Part shown: piece after piece, positions 40,654 to 48,547 of the stretch
How positions within the stretch are numbered: the first letter of the stretch is position 1
Layout: each line of letters opens with the position of its first letter
IMG/VR virus record: IMGVR_UViG_3300033183_000054
Span: 1-60,922 of that record
From: a virus
Strand: one strand, 5' to 3'
DNA: 60,922 nucleotides
Translations under genes and position numbers: made by a program
Notes under the pieces: generated by a model
What the model saw: only the letters and a program-made list of their open reading frames with translations
What the model was told of the DNA's origin: nothing
Database searches by the model: none

Positions 40654-40669
40654 GGGAGCCGAAGCTCCC
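40654..40669 (-). terminator. UUCG hairpin, probable weak terminator
   Basis: On the minus strand GGGAGC-TTCG-GCTCCC forms a six-bp stem with a stable tetraloop, five bases after the stop of the small membrane gene, but only a short T run follows. It could terminate or protect the 3' end of the two-gene transcript. Confidence 0.55.
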
Positions 40670-40674
40670 AAGAC

Positions 40675-40818
40675 TTACTCCCATAGTAAAAAGAAATAGA
40701 TACCGAGATTAACCATCGCGACACCTACGAACATAATGGCAAGGGGGTTCATTGCGAACCCCAGTAACGTTGCCACTAATCCACACATACATGCAATCAA
40801 TGCGAATATCTCTTTCAT
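40675..40818 (-). CDS. Small two-helix membrane protein (47 aa)
   Basis: ATG 40818 has GGAG eight bases upstream and overlaps the upstream stop (TAATG). The 47-residue product is almost entirely hydrophobic, with two membrane segments (IFALIACMCGLVATLLGFAM and IMFVGVAMVNLGIYFFLLW). An early inner-membrane peptide is likely; the function is unknown. Confidence 0.6.
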   Translation of the reverse strand: MKEIFALIACMCGLVATLLGFAMNPLAIMFVGVAMVNLGIYFFLLWE

Positions 40819-41045
40819 TATTTATACTCCTCGATGTAAGTTTCAAGTTGTTGCTTAACGTTCTCAGCTACGAGAGCGTAAACCTTTGGGTCTATAATAT
40901 CTACAGTTGTAGAGTTGTCCCCATTCTCTGCGTAATGTTTGATAGCCCTATGTGCTTCGTTCATTAATGCAGTGATTACAAACGTGCTACCTAATACTTC
41001 ATAGTTAACAATGTTACTAACTATGTCTGTTACTTTCTTACTCAT
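40818..41045 (-). CDS. Small hypothetical early protein
   Basis: The 75-residue helical protein (MSKKVTDIVSNIVNYEVLGSTFVITALMNEAHRAIKHYAENGDN...) follows the shared leader TTAACTTTATAAGGAG. It is the first gene of a two-gene unit with the membrane peptide. No family is recognised. Confidence 0.6.
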   Translation of the reverse strand: MSKKVTDIVSNIVNYEVLGSTFVITALMNEAHRAIKHYAENGDNSTTVDIIDPKVYALVAENVKQQLETYIEEYK

Positions 41046-41099
41046 ACTAAACTCCTTATAAAGTTAATAAACACATCACAATATGTAATGCATGAATCC

Positions 41100-41128
41100 T
41101 TTTTACTATAACCGAATACCTATGTCAA
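41100..41128 (-). promoter_or_regulatory. Possible promoter for 41045 gene
   Basis: On the minus strand TTATTTGACA places a perfect -35 TTGACA at 41128-41123, in the same TTATTTGAC context as the ORFan promoter. The -10 at 17 bp is poor (TAAAAA), while TATAGT lies too close at 12 bp. It may need an activator. Confidence 0.4.
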
Positions 41129-41287
41129 ATAACCTACCCCTCCCCCACCAACCACATTACAACAGATGGGACCCACGCTACGCTACGCACTAAGATTTAC
41201 ACAAATTACCAGACAAAAATTGAAATACTAGACCCCCCACCCCCCTTACTTTACAAACACCCCCCGTCAAGGGGACCCAAAAAGATG

Positions 41288-41315
41288 TTGCAAAATAAAA
41301 TATTAGGCATATAAT
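41288..41315 (+). promoter_or_regulatory. Plus-strand promoter without a following gene
   Basis: TTGCAA (41288-41293), a 16-bp spacer and TATAAT (41310-41315) form a good sigma70 promoter on the strand opposite to the surrounding genes. No reading frame follows before the terminator at 41392-41419. Confidence 0.65.
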
Positions 41316-41321
41316 GAAATT

Positions 41322-41419
41322 AGGTCAGTGAGGGTTCCTTACTTACTCTCTCCTCTCGATCCTTACTGATTCCTATAAAGTTAGTAACACCAGCCCGGTT
41401 TCTTTCGCCGGGCTTTTTA
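41322..41419 (+). ncRNA. Candidate ~100-nt small RNA complementary to shared gene leaders
   Basis: The interval runs from the predicted start of the promoter at 41288-41315 to an intrinsic terminator and has no convincing reading frame. It contains TCCTATAAAGTTAGTAA (41371-41387), complementary to the ribosome-binding region TTAACTTTATA(A)GGAG of four minus-strand genes (starts 37273, 38868, 40469, 41045). For the first two, pairing runs 16-17 bp with one G-U. It could repress those mRNAs in trans. Alternatively, the element is just a fifth copy of the leader motif on the minus strand. Confidence 0.45.
41392..41419 (+). terminator. Intrinsic terminator, plus strand
   Basis: AGCCCGG, a nine-base loop and CCGGGCT form a seven-bp GC-rich stem followed by a run of T. 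It works only in plus orientation, although all well-supported nearby genes run on the minus strand. Confidence 0.85.
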
Positions 41420-41473
41420 TTTGAGATTGAGTCGCATTTCTGTTTTTATTTTTTTAATCTGTATGATGCAGGT

Positions 41474-41569
41474 ATGAAAACTATATTTAAATACTTAGAT
41501 GAGATTGCGGCGCTCGGTTTGAGCTTGACGTTCTACGTGATCTGGCTATACTTACTTATAACTCTTTAG
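41474..41569 (+). CDS. Possible small membrane peptide (31 aa)
   Basis: ATG 41474 opens a 31-codon frame, MKTIFKYLDEIAALGLSL..., with one membrane helix (LGLSLTFYVIWLYLLITL). It is the only plus-strand candidate in this area, has a weak AGG site, and its end overlaps the SprT-like gene by 14 bases. The remaining 41130-41470 region holds C-rich tracts and the sRNA unit. Confidence 0.3.
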   Translation: MKTIFKYLDEIAALGLSLTFYVIWLYLLITL

Positions 41570-41900
41570 GGTCGAACCCATATAAGGACGCTATATGTTT
41601 GATGATGAGTTTAAAACGTTTGTTGTCATGGCTGTCGTAGTCTTCATTTTTTTCCTTATACACAGCTAAGTGAGCCATCTCATGTAAGAGTGTCTTACAG
41701 ATTGTGTCGAAGTGACCATTCTTAGCGCTACTTATATAGATCGTATCTTCATCGGGTGCAAACTCACCCATAATATCTTTGCGTCTTGTAACCTTGAATC
41801 TAAGCTGACCAGGATGAGGCATATTTATCTTATCGAATGGTGGCATTTTGACGAAGGTCTTATATAAGAGTTTAAGGTTTTCGTCGGTTAATATAGTCAC
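41556..41900 (-). CDS. SprT-like zinc metalloprotease domain protein
   Basis: The start is GTG 41900, overlapping the stop of the tiny upstream gene (GTGA). The 114-residue protein has TLLHEMAHLAVY (His73, Glu74, His77) and a likely third ligand His91 in SHDNKRF, the pattern of SprT/Spartan-like proteins that in cells degrade DNA-crosslinked proteins. Phage members of this size are common near replication genes. It may clear proteins from DNA or process a host factor. Confidence 0.85.
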   Translation of the reverse strand: MTILTDENLKLLYKTFVKMPPFDKINMPHPGQLRFKVTRRKDIMGEFAPDEDTIYISSAKNGHFDTICKTLLHEMAHLAVYKEKNEDYDSHDNKRFKLIIKHIASLYGFDPKEL

Positions 41901-41968
41901 GAACGAGACCTACCTAAAGACCATAGGTTAACTGGACCAAACTCTGTATCTTTCCATTCTATAGACAT
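41897..41968 (-). CDS. Tiny coupled reading frame (23 codons)
   Basis: The frame MSIEWKDTEFGPVNLWSLG... begins inside the end of the upstream gene and ends by GTGA overlap with the SprT-like start. Both ends are coupled, which supports translation. The peptide is not recognised. Confidence 0.5.
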   Translation of the reverse strand: MSIEWKDTEFGPVNLWSLGRSRS

Positions 41969-42159
41969 GTTGTTGGATATGCTGGAGTAAACCCTTCAGG
42001 TAAAAATAAATAGCCTTGCATGATGCAAGCGGTTGACCACTGTGGGTAATCAGGTCTGAGGCACTCATCGAAGTATTGATGAGCATGGGCGCAGGATTCG
42101 AAGTTACCTATGTAATGTCGATCGTTATCTACATACAGATATAAAACCCACTCAAACAT
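41959..42159 (-). CDS. Small hypothetical protein
   Basis: ATG 42159 (MFEWVLYLYVDNDRHYIGNF) is preferred; the frame is open further upstream but there runs antisense to the terminase gene. The 66-residue product has CAHAHQYFDECLRPDYPQWSTACIMQGYLFLPEG, with three cysteines and a folded look. A TATAAT box lies 12 bases upstream of the ATG, so the transcript may start very near it. The function is unknown. Confidence 0.6.
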   Translation of the reverse strand: MFEWVLYLYVDNDRHYIGNFESCAHAHQYFDECLRPDYPQWSTACIMQGYLFLPEGFTPAYPTTCL

Positions 42160-42238
42160 CTCTTTATTATACTCTTTTTTAAATATTATGTTACAATTCG
42201 ATTTATTAGCTGCAATTTCAAGGTGTAAACAGCGACAC

Positions 42239-42805
42239 ATGACAGAAAACAAAGAGCCATTAGTACCCCCAGTAGAAGAAAATATACCTTTACCTAAAGG
42301 GGCTAGAGATGCTTTACCTGAATTAACTCCAAAAGAAGAACTATTAGCTAGAAGTAAAACAATAAAGCTGATTGCGGATATCAATGGAGAAACTATTGAG
42401 CCAACTAAGGATCAAGTTGATGATGCTACTAAGATGGCTGAAGAAATGATGGAGAATAGGGACTTAAAACACGAGTTTGCTAACTATCCTAACGAAACTA
42501 TAGCGTTTTTGACAGGTTTGGTTGAGTCAACTAGCCATATGGTAGTAAAAGACCTAGCAGATATTAAGTTATCAGTGCTAAATGGGCTATTACAAGAGGC
42601 AGCAACGGCTAAATCGGCTCGTGAACGTATCTCAGCATGGTCTAGAATAGGCGAAATAGACGGAGTTGATGCATTTAAAAAGAAAACTGAGGTTACACAT
42701 GTCACTAAATCAGGTAAAGAACTCGAAGAAGAGCTGAAAAAGACCATTGAGGAGCTAAAAGGTAAGGTAGTTGAAGGTGAAGTGATAGAAGACGACGATG
42801 ATTAG
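42239..42805 (+). CDS. terS: Terminase small subunit
   Basis: The product is placed as the small terminase by its position directly before the large subunit (8-bp overlap) and by its composition. It has an acidic N-terminus (PLVPPVEENIPLPKGARDALPELTPKEEL), a helical core (VKDLADIKLSVLNGLLQEAATAKSARERISAWSRIGEIDGVDAF) and an acidic end (VIEDDDD). I prefer ATG 42239 (MTENKEP, 188 aa), with AAGG 14 bases upstream. ATG 42188 is possible but lacks a site and overlaps the divergent promoter region. The core helix would recognise the packaging site. Confidence 0.75.
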   Translation: MTENKEPLVPPVEENIPLPKGARDALPELTPKEELLARSKTIKLIADINGETIEPTKDQVDDATKMAEEMMENRDLKHEFANYPNETIAFLTGLVESTSHMVVKDLADIKLSVLNGLLQEAATAKSARERISAWSRIGEIDGVDAFKKKTEVTHVTKSGKELEEELKKTIEELKGKVVEGEVIEDDDD

Positions 42806-44324
42806 CCAACAAGACCTTGATTTATTAGAAAAAGCACTACCAAACATGTCTGAAAGGGACAGACAACGTAATTTAAAGCTGTTAACAGACTATAAAAAAG
42901 AAATAACTAAAGAACGTGGCGCAAAAAGGTTCTTAGACTTTATTAAACATGTATATCCAAACTATATTATAGGAGAACATCATAGGCGACTGGCGCAACT
43001 CTTTGAGGATATTGCGGACGGCAAAAAGAAAAGGATTATTGTCAATATTGCACCGCGACACGGTAAAAGTGAACTTATATCCTACTTGGCTCCGGCATGG
43101 TTCTTGGGTAAGCACCCTGCCAAAAAGGTTATCATGGCATCTCACACTGCTGACCTTGCGGTTAACTTTGGTCGTAGAGTACGTAACCTCGTGGGTTCAG
43201 ACTTATATAAAGATGTGTTTCCCGAAATCGAACTTCAAGCAGATTCTAAGTCGGCTTCGCGATGGGGTACTAATTTTAACGGTGAGTATTTTGCCATTGG
43301 TGTGGGCGGCGCTCTTGCTGGACGAGGCGCAGACTTATTTATCATCGACGACCCTCACTCTGAGCAAGATGCAAAACTTGGAAAACCAGATGTATTCTTA
43401 CCAGCATGGGAATGGTTTCAGTCAGGTCCCTTACAACGGCTTATGCCCGGAGGCGCAATTATTGTCGTTATGACGCGGTGGTCTAAGCTAGACTTGACTG
43501 GTCAGATTGTTAATCAGATGGTGAAGAACGATGAAGTAGATGATTGGGAGGTAGTGGAGTTCCCGGCTATACTAGAAAATAAGCAAGGCGAAGAAGTACC
43601 TCTATGGGGAGACTTCTGGAGTTTAGAAGAACTAAGAGCTAGACGTGCTGCGTTAGATGTTAGGTATTGGAATGCACAATATATGCAAAACCCAGTATCT
43701 GAAGAAGGTGCGTTGATAAAAAGGGAGTGGTGGAACATATGGGAAGAAGACAATCCACCGCCATGTGAGTTTATTATTATGACATTGGACGCTGCTCAAG
43801 AAGCAAACAACCGCTCTGACTACAATGCTCTAACCACTTGGGGAGTATTTTTTAACGAAGAAACCAATAATTATAATATAATACTGTTAAACGCAATTAA
43901 GAAACGTCTAGAATTCCCAGAGCTAAAGCAGCTTTGCATAGAAGAATATAGAGATTGGGAACCTGACTCCTTTGTTGTGGAGAAAAAATCTAACGGGGCT
44001 GCACTTTACCAAGAGTTCAGAAGGATGGGTATACCCGTAGGAGAATTCACACCAGGAAAAGGACAGGATAAGATTAGTCGAGTCAACGCTATATCTGATT
44101 TATTTAGTTCAGGTATTGTCTGGGCTCCAGAACATAGATGGGCAAATGAAGTGATAGAAGAATGTAATGACTTTCCTTCAGGTGCCAATGATGACTTAGT
44201 TGACGCAACGACGTTAGCTTTAATGCGTTTTAGACAAGGTGGGTTTATAAGGTTACCAAGTGATGAAGAAGATGAGATACCTGGGTTTAGAGGCTATAAC
44301 CATAAGCGGTTGTATGCTTTATAA
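42798..44324 (+). CDS. terL: Terminase large subunit
   Basis: The 508-residue protein contains the packaging ATPase motifs APRHGKSE (85-92, Walker A) and LFIIDDPHSE (Walker B, Asp184-Asp185). The RNase H-like nuclease has Asp331 (MTLDAA), Glu395 (VVEKKSNG) and the final DDLVDATTLALMRF (Asp465, Asp466, Asp469). All key residues are present. It translocates DNA into the prohead through the portal and cuts it. The gene order small subunit, large subunit, portal is canonical. Confidence 0.95.
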   Translation: MISQQDLDLLEKALPNMSERDRQRNLKLLTDYKKEITKERGAKRFLDFIKHVYPNYIIGEHHRRLAQLFEDIADGKKKRIIVNIAPRHGKSELISYLAPAWFLGKHPAKKVIMASHTADLAVNFGRRVRNLVGSDLYKDVFPEIELQADSKSASRWGTNFNGEYFAIGVGGALAGRGADLFIIDDPHSEQDAKLGKPDVFLPAWEWFQSGPLQRLMPGGAIIVVMTRWSKLDLTGQIVNQMVKNDEVDDWEVVEFPAILENKQGEEVPLWGDFWSLEELRARRAALDVRYWNAQYMQNPVSEEGALIKREWWNIWEEDNPPPCEFIIMTLDAAQEANNRSDYNALTTWGVFFNEETNNYNIILLNAIKKRLEFPELKQLCIEEYRDWEPDSFVVEKKSNGAALYQEFRRMGIPVGEFTPGKGQDKISRVNAISDLFSSGIVWAPEHRWANEVIEECNDFPSGANDDLVDATTLALMRFRQGGFIRLPSDEEDEIPGFRGYNHKRLYAL

Positions 44325-44442
44325 AATATTAAACAGATTGTGGAAGATTGTGTGGTGGGTAAAAACACTTACACTTATTATATATTATCTTCTCATAATA
44401 CAAATTAAAAAATTATTAGGAACTTACAATGGCAGCGAATGA
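44314..44442 (+). CDS. Small membrane protein between terminase and portal
   Basis: ATG 44314 lies inside the end of terL, and the 42-residue frame ends 14 bases into the portal gene. It spans the otherwise empty 104-bp gap. The product has a basic start (MLYKILNRLWKIVWWVK) and a hydrophobic helix (TLTLIIYYLLIIQIKKLL). The tight fit supports it; the AT-rich gap could also produce such a frame by chance. Confidence 0.45.
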   Translation: MLYKILNRLWKIVWWVKTLTLIIYYLLIIQIKKLLGTYNGSE

Positions 44443-46885
44443 TATAGATAAAGGTTTAGCTCAAGCTCCTCTAGGACTATCTGAAGATGAAATGAAAAAG
44501 ATGATTGGTTCAGGAATAGAACCAGACATAGAAATCGAAATCGAAGACCCAGAATCAGTAAGTATTAAAGCGGGCGGAATGGAAATTGAAATAGACCCAG
44601 ATGCTGAAGACGACTTTAGTAAAAATTTAGCAGAAGACATAGATGAAGAAGCTCTAGCAAAATTAGCTGATGAATTATTAGAAGATTATGAGGGGGACCT
44701 AACAGCACGACGTGATTGGCTAGATACATACGTTGATGGTTTAGATTTATTAGGTCTTAAATTAGAAGACAGATCAGAACCATGGGAAGGTGCGTGTAAT
44801 GTCTTTCACCCATTGATGACAGAAACTCTAGTTAAGTTCCAAGCAGAAACAATGACCGAAACATTCCCAGCTGCCGGTCCAGTCAAAACACAAATAATTG
44901 GTGACCTTACAGAAGAAAAAGAAGAAGCAGCTAAACGTGTACAAGACGACATGAATTATCAGCTTACACAAAAAATGGTTGAGTACAGACCTGAACATGA
45001 ACGTATGTTATGGGGTTTAGGGTTAGCTGGTAACGCATTTAAGAAAGTTTATTATGACCCATCATTAGAACGTCAGGTGTCTATGTATATTCCTGCTGAA
45101 GATTTGGTTGTGCCTTATGGTGCTTCAGATTTAGAATCAGCAGAACGAGTTACACATGTAATGCGTAAGACTGGTAATGAATTACGTAAGCTACAAGTCG
45201 CAGGTTTCTATCGTGATATTGACTTAGGTGAACCTTCACATGACTTAGAAGAAGTTGAAAAGAAAATTGCAGAGAAGATGGGTTTCAATGCAACAACAGA
45301 TAACCGCTTCAAAATTTTAGAAATGCATGTTGACTTAGACTTAGAAGGCTACGAAGATGAAGACGACGGCGAGAAAACAGGTATTGCATTGCCTTACGTT
45401 GTAACAATTGAAAGATCAACACAAGAAGTTTTATCTATTAGACGTAACTGGAACCCAGACGACAAAACTAAACAGAAACGTCAGCACTTTGTACATTATG
45501 GTTATGTACCAGGATTTGGTTTCTACTGTTTTGGTTTGATTCATTTAATAGGTGCGTTTGCAAAATCAGGCACAATGCTATTAAGACAATTGGTAGACGC
45601 GGGTACATTATCTAACCTTCCTGGTGGTTTCAAATCACGTGGTCTTAGAATTAAAGGAGATGAAACTCCAATAGCTCCAGCAGAATTCCGTGATGTGGAT
45701 GTACCTTCTGGTACTATCCGTGACAATATTATGGCTCTACCTTATAAAGAGCCAAGCCAAGTTTTAAATCAGTTGATGAACCAGATTATTGATGAAGGAA
45801 GAAGATTTGCTTCAGCGGCTGATTTAAAAGTATCTGATATGTCAGCTAACGCTCCAGTTGGTACTACACTAGCTATTTTAGAGAGAACATTAAAAGTAAT
45901 GAGTGCAGTACAAGCTCGTATTCACTATGCAATGAAACAAGAGTTCAAACTCTTAAAAGGCATTATACGTGACTTTACTGACTCATCATATACATATGAA
46001 CCAGCTGACGGAAGTAAAAGAGTTAAACAAGCTGACTATGATACAGTAGAAGTTATTCCTGTATCTGATCCTAACGCAGCAACAATGTCACAGAAAGTTG
46101 TTCAGTATCAAGCTGTTATGCAGTTAGCGCAAGCTAACCCACAGATTTATGACATGGTTGAACTTAATAAACAGATGTTAGAAGTATTAGGTGTTAAGAA
46201 TATAGATAAACTAATTCCACAATCTGACAAGGCTAAACCTCAAGACCCTGTATCAGAAAACATGAATATACTTAACAGTAAACCTGTTAAAGCATTTATA
46301 TACCAAGATCATGAAGCTCATATCAAAACACATATGGCATTTATGAATGATCCAAAACTAAGACAGATGGTTGGACAAAGCCCAAATGCAGGAGTATTAC
46401 AAGCAGCTATGGAAGCACACATAGCAGAACATTTAGCTTACCAATACAGAAAAGAAATAGAAGACCAAGTAGGTGTACCCTTACCTGCACCTAACGAGGA
46501 AATGGACGAATCAGTCGAACTTGATCTCTCAAGAGTTGTTGCAAAAGGAGCTGAACAGTTATTACAAAAAGATATACAAGAAGCTCAAGCACAAGAGATT
46601 ATGCAGAAACAACAAGATCCTATCTTGCAAATGCAACAGAAAGAGTTGCAAATTAAGGAACTCGAAGCTCAAGCAAAAGCTCAGAAGATGCAAGCAGATA
46701 CTGCATTAGACCAAGCTAAACTTGAACTAGAGAAGATGAAACTAGAATCTGAAGAAAGAATTGCTGGTGCTAAGATTGGTGCTAACGCAGTGATGGATAA
46801 CAGAAAAATAGAATCACAAGAATTAATCGCAGGAACTAAAATAGGAGTTGAAGCAGTAAAAAATAAAAACACAAGAAAGGAATAA
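44429..46885 (+). CDS. Portal protein (P22-like)
   Basis: The 818-residue protein follows the terminase and has an acidic N-terminus (about 30-100), a central body with WEGACNVFHPLMTETLVKFQAETMTETFPAAGPVKTQIIGD and AEDLVVPYGASDLESAERVTHVMRKTG. A long C-terminal Gln/Lys/Glu helix follows (about 690-815, KQQDPILQMQQKELQIKELEAQAKAQKMQ), like the barrel helices of P22-type portals. It forms the twelve-subunit ring at the packaging vertex. The length is above the P22 portal, mainly from the acidic head and long tail helix. Confidence 0.9.
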   Translation: MAANDIDKGLAQAPLGLSEDEMKKMIGSGIEPDIEIEIEDPESVSIKAGGMEIEIDPDAEDDFSKNLAEDIDEEALAKLADELLEDYEGDLTARRDWLDTYVDGLDLLGLKLEDRSEPWEGACNVFHPLMTETLVKFQAETMTETFPAAGPVKTQIIGDLTEEKEEAAKRVQDDMNYQLTQKMVEYRPEHERMLWGLGLAGNAFKKVYYDPSLERQVSMYIPAEDLVVPYGASDLESAERVTHVMRKTGNELRKLQVAGFYRDIDLGEPSHDLEEVEKKIAEKMGFNATTDNRFKILEMHVDLDLEGYEDEDDGEKTGIALPYVVTIERSTQEVLSIRRNWNPDDKTKQKRQHFVHYGYVPGFGFYCFGLIHLIGAFAKSGTMLLRQLVDAGTLSNLPGGFKSRGLRIKGDETPIAPAEFRDVDVPSGTIRDNIMALPYKEPSQVLNQLMNQIIDEGRRFASAADLKVSDMSANAPVGTTLAILERTLKVMSAVQARIHYAMKQEFKLLKGIIRDFTDSSYTYEPADGSKRVKQADYDTVEVIPVSDPNAATMSQKVVQYQAVMQLAQANPQIYDMVELNKQMLEVLGVKNIDKLIPQSDKAKPQDPVSENMNILNSKPVKAFIYQDHEAHIKTHMAFMNDPKLRQMVGQSPNAGVLQAAMEAHIAEHLAYQYRKEIEDQVGVPLPAPNEEMDESVELDLSRVVAKGAEQLLQKDIQEAQAQEIMQKQQDPILQMQQKELQIKELEAQAKAQKMQADTALDQAKLELEKMKLESEERIAGAKIGANAVMDNRKIESQELIAGTKIGVEAVKNKNTRKE

Positions 46886-46888
46886 TAA

Positions 46889-47080
46889 ATGGATTCAACG
46901 TTAAAACTCCTCGCTGAAAAGCTTGGTGAGGAAAGGCAACGCATTAGTGATGATCTAGTTATGGGAAGAGCTGAAGAACATGCACAATACATGCATGGCT
47001 GTGGCATTATCCGTGGCTTTGACATTGCACAAGGATTAATTTCCGATATAGCAAAATTACAGGAGGATGACGATGACTGA
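46889..47080 (+). CDS. Small hypothetical protein after portal
   Basis: The 63-residue helical product (MDSTLKLLAEKLGEERQRISDDLVMGRAEEHAQYMHGCGIIRGFD...) ends EDDDD and overlaps the GroES-like gene by eight bases. Small helical proteins of this kind lie after the portal in many related phages. No function is known. Confidence 0.7.
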   Translation: MDSTLKLLAEKLGEERQRISDDLVMGRAEEHAQYMHGCGIIRGFDIAQGLISDIAKLQEDDDD

Positions 47081-47492
47081 AATCATAACTCCTAATAAAA
47101 CAATAGTGGACTTCAAAGGCAAGCAAGTCAAAGCTGAAGAAGAAACACAAGAACAAAAACCGGCTCAATTACCAGAAGTCAAAGGGTATCGCATTTTATG
47201 TGCTGTACCTAATGTAAATGAAAAGTATGAGAGTGGGCTAATTAAAGCAGATAAAACAAGGCATATTGAAGAACACTCAACTGTAGTTTTATTTGTTATC
47301 AAATTAGGAGATATGGCTTACGCAGACAAAGACAGATTTCCTACAGGACCTTGGTGTAAAGAAGGTGACTTCGTAATCACTAGGGCATATTCTGGAACTC
47401 GAATCAAAATACATGGTAAAGAGTTTCGCATCATTAACGACGATACCGTAGAAGCAGTGGTCGATGACCCACGCGGATACGAACGCGCATAA
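47073..47492 (+). CDS. GroES-like co-chaperonin protein
   Basis: ATG 47073 is chosen because AGGAGG (47061-47066) is six bases upstream; ATG 47067 abuts that site. The 139-residue protein has a flexible N-terminus. Its domain fits the GroES beta-barrel: VKGYRILCAVPNVNEKYESGLI (with a mobile-loop-like segment), VVLFVIKLGDMAYADKDRFPTGPWCKEGDFVITRAYSGTRIKIHGKEFRIINDDTVEAVV. Phage co-chaperonins such as T4 gp31 adapt host GroEL to fold capsid proteins. Its place between portal and scaffold genes fits that role. Confidence 0.8.
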   Translation: MTEIITPNKTIVDFKGKQVKAEEETQEQKPAQLPEVKGYRILCAVPNVNEKYESGLIKADKTRHIEEHSTVVLFVIKLGDMAYADKDRFPTGPWCKEGDFVITRAYSGTRIKIHGKEFRIINDDTVEAVVDDPRGYERA

Positions 47493-47503
47493 GGAGTTGA
47501 AGT

Positions 47504-48547
47504 ATGGCAAATATAATTAATGAAATACCAGCAGAACTCGAAGAAGAGGAAACAACGGAAGTTGAACTTGAATCATCTGAAGATAAAGCTGATTATGAAG
47601 AAGCTGTAGAAGCTAAAAAAGAAGTTAAAAAAGAAACTAAAACAGAACCTGAATTTGAGATTGAAGAGGAAGATGATACTCCTCCAGAAGACAGGGGACG
47701 TGAACCACTACCGGATAACATTAAAAAAGAATTAGATGAAGATAATCTAGAAGACTACTCAGCGAGAGTTAAAGAACGTATTGCTCAAATGAAGAAATAC
47801 AATCACGACACTCGTAGAGAAAAAGAAGCTATTGAAAGAGAAAGAGACGAAGCTATTGCAAATGCTAGAAGAGTCTTAGAAGAAAATCAAAAGCTAAGAA
47901 AAACTTTATCTACTGGAGAAGAAGATTATCTTAAAACACTAAAAGAAAAGTATGAGTCCGATGTTAATTATGCTAAACGTGAATATCGCGAAGCATATGA
48001 TTCAGGAGACCCAGAAAAGATTGTTGAAGCTCAAAGTAAACTAAACGAAGCTCAGTTCAAATTACAGAACGCTATGGGCATGAAACCTCAATATAATACT
48101 TTACAAGAGGACCAAAGTAGTGTACAAATAGCACAACAGCAAAATTATACGTCTCAAGCACCAAAACCAGACTCAAAAGCTACTGCGTGGCAAGAAAAGA
48201 ACACCTGGTTTGGCAGAAATAAGGTTATGACTGCTACCGCTTTGGGATTGCATGATGAATTAGTTAGTGAGGGTATTGACCCAACATCTGACCAGTATTA
48301 CCGTCGTATAGATGATACGATGCATAAATTGTTTCCAGATCATTTTGGGGACGCTGAAGAATCGTTGGAAGGACAACCTGCCCAACGCACTAAAAAACCT
48401 TCTACTGTTGTTGCTCCTGCAACCCGGTCGACCGCACCTAAAAAGGTAAGATTGACTAAAACACAGTTAGCTTTAGCTAAGAAATTTAAGCTAACACCAG
48501 AGCAATATGCAAGAGAACTTTTAAAAACGGAGAACGCAAATGGATAA
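47504..48547 (+). CDS. Scaffolding protein
   Basis: The 347-residue protein is acidic at the start (EELEEEETTEVELESSEDKAD), has a long coiled coil (about 85-190, ARVKERIAQMKKYNHDTRREKEAIERERDEA) and a basic C-terminal helix pair (KKVRLTKTQLALAKKFKLTPEQYARELLK). That is the usual plan of scaffolding proteins, which bind the coat protein through a basic C-terminal helix-turn-helix. Position before the coat genes supports it. It overlaps the next gene by eight bases. Confidence 0.8.
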   Translation: MANIINEIPAELEEEETTEVELESSEDKADYEEAVEAKKEVKKETKTEPEFEIEEEDDTPPEDRGREPLPDNIKKELDEDNLEDYSARVKERIAQMKKYNHDTRREKEAIERERDEAIANARRVLEENQKLRKTLSTGEEDYLKTLKEKYESDVNYAKREYREAYDSGDPEKIVEAQSKLNEAQFKLQNAMGMKPQYNTLQEDQSSVQIAQQQNYTSQAPKPDSKATAWQEKNTWFGRNKVMTATALGLHDELVSEGIDPTSDQYYRRIDDTMHKLFPDHFGDAEESLEGQPAQRTKKPSTVVAPATRSTAPKKVRLTKTQLALAKKFKLTPEQYARELLKTENANG

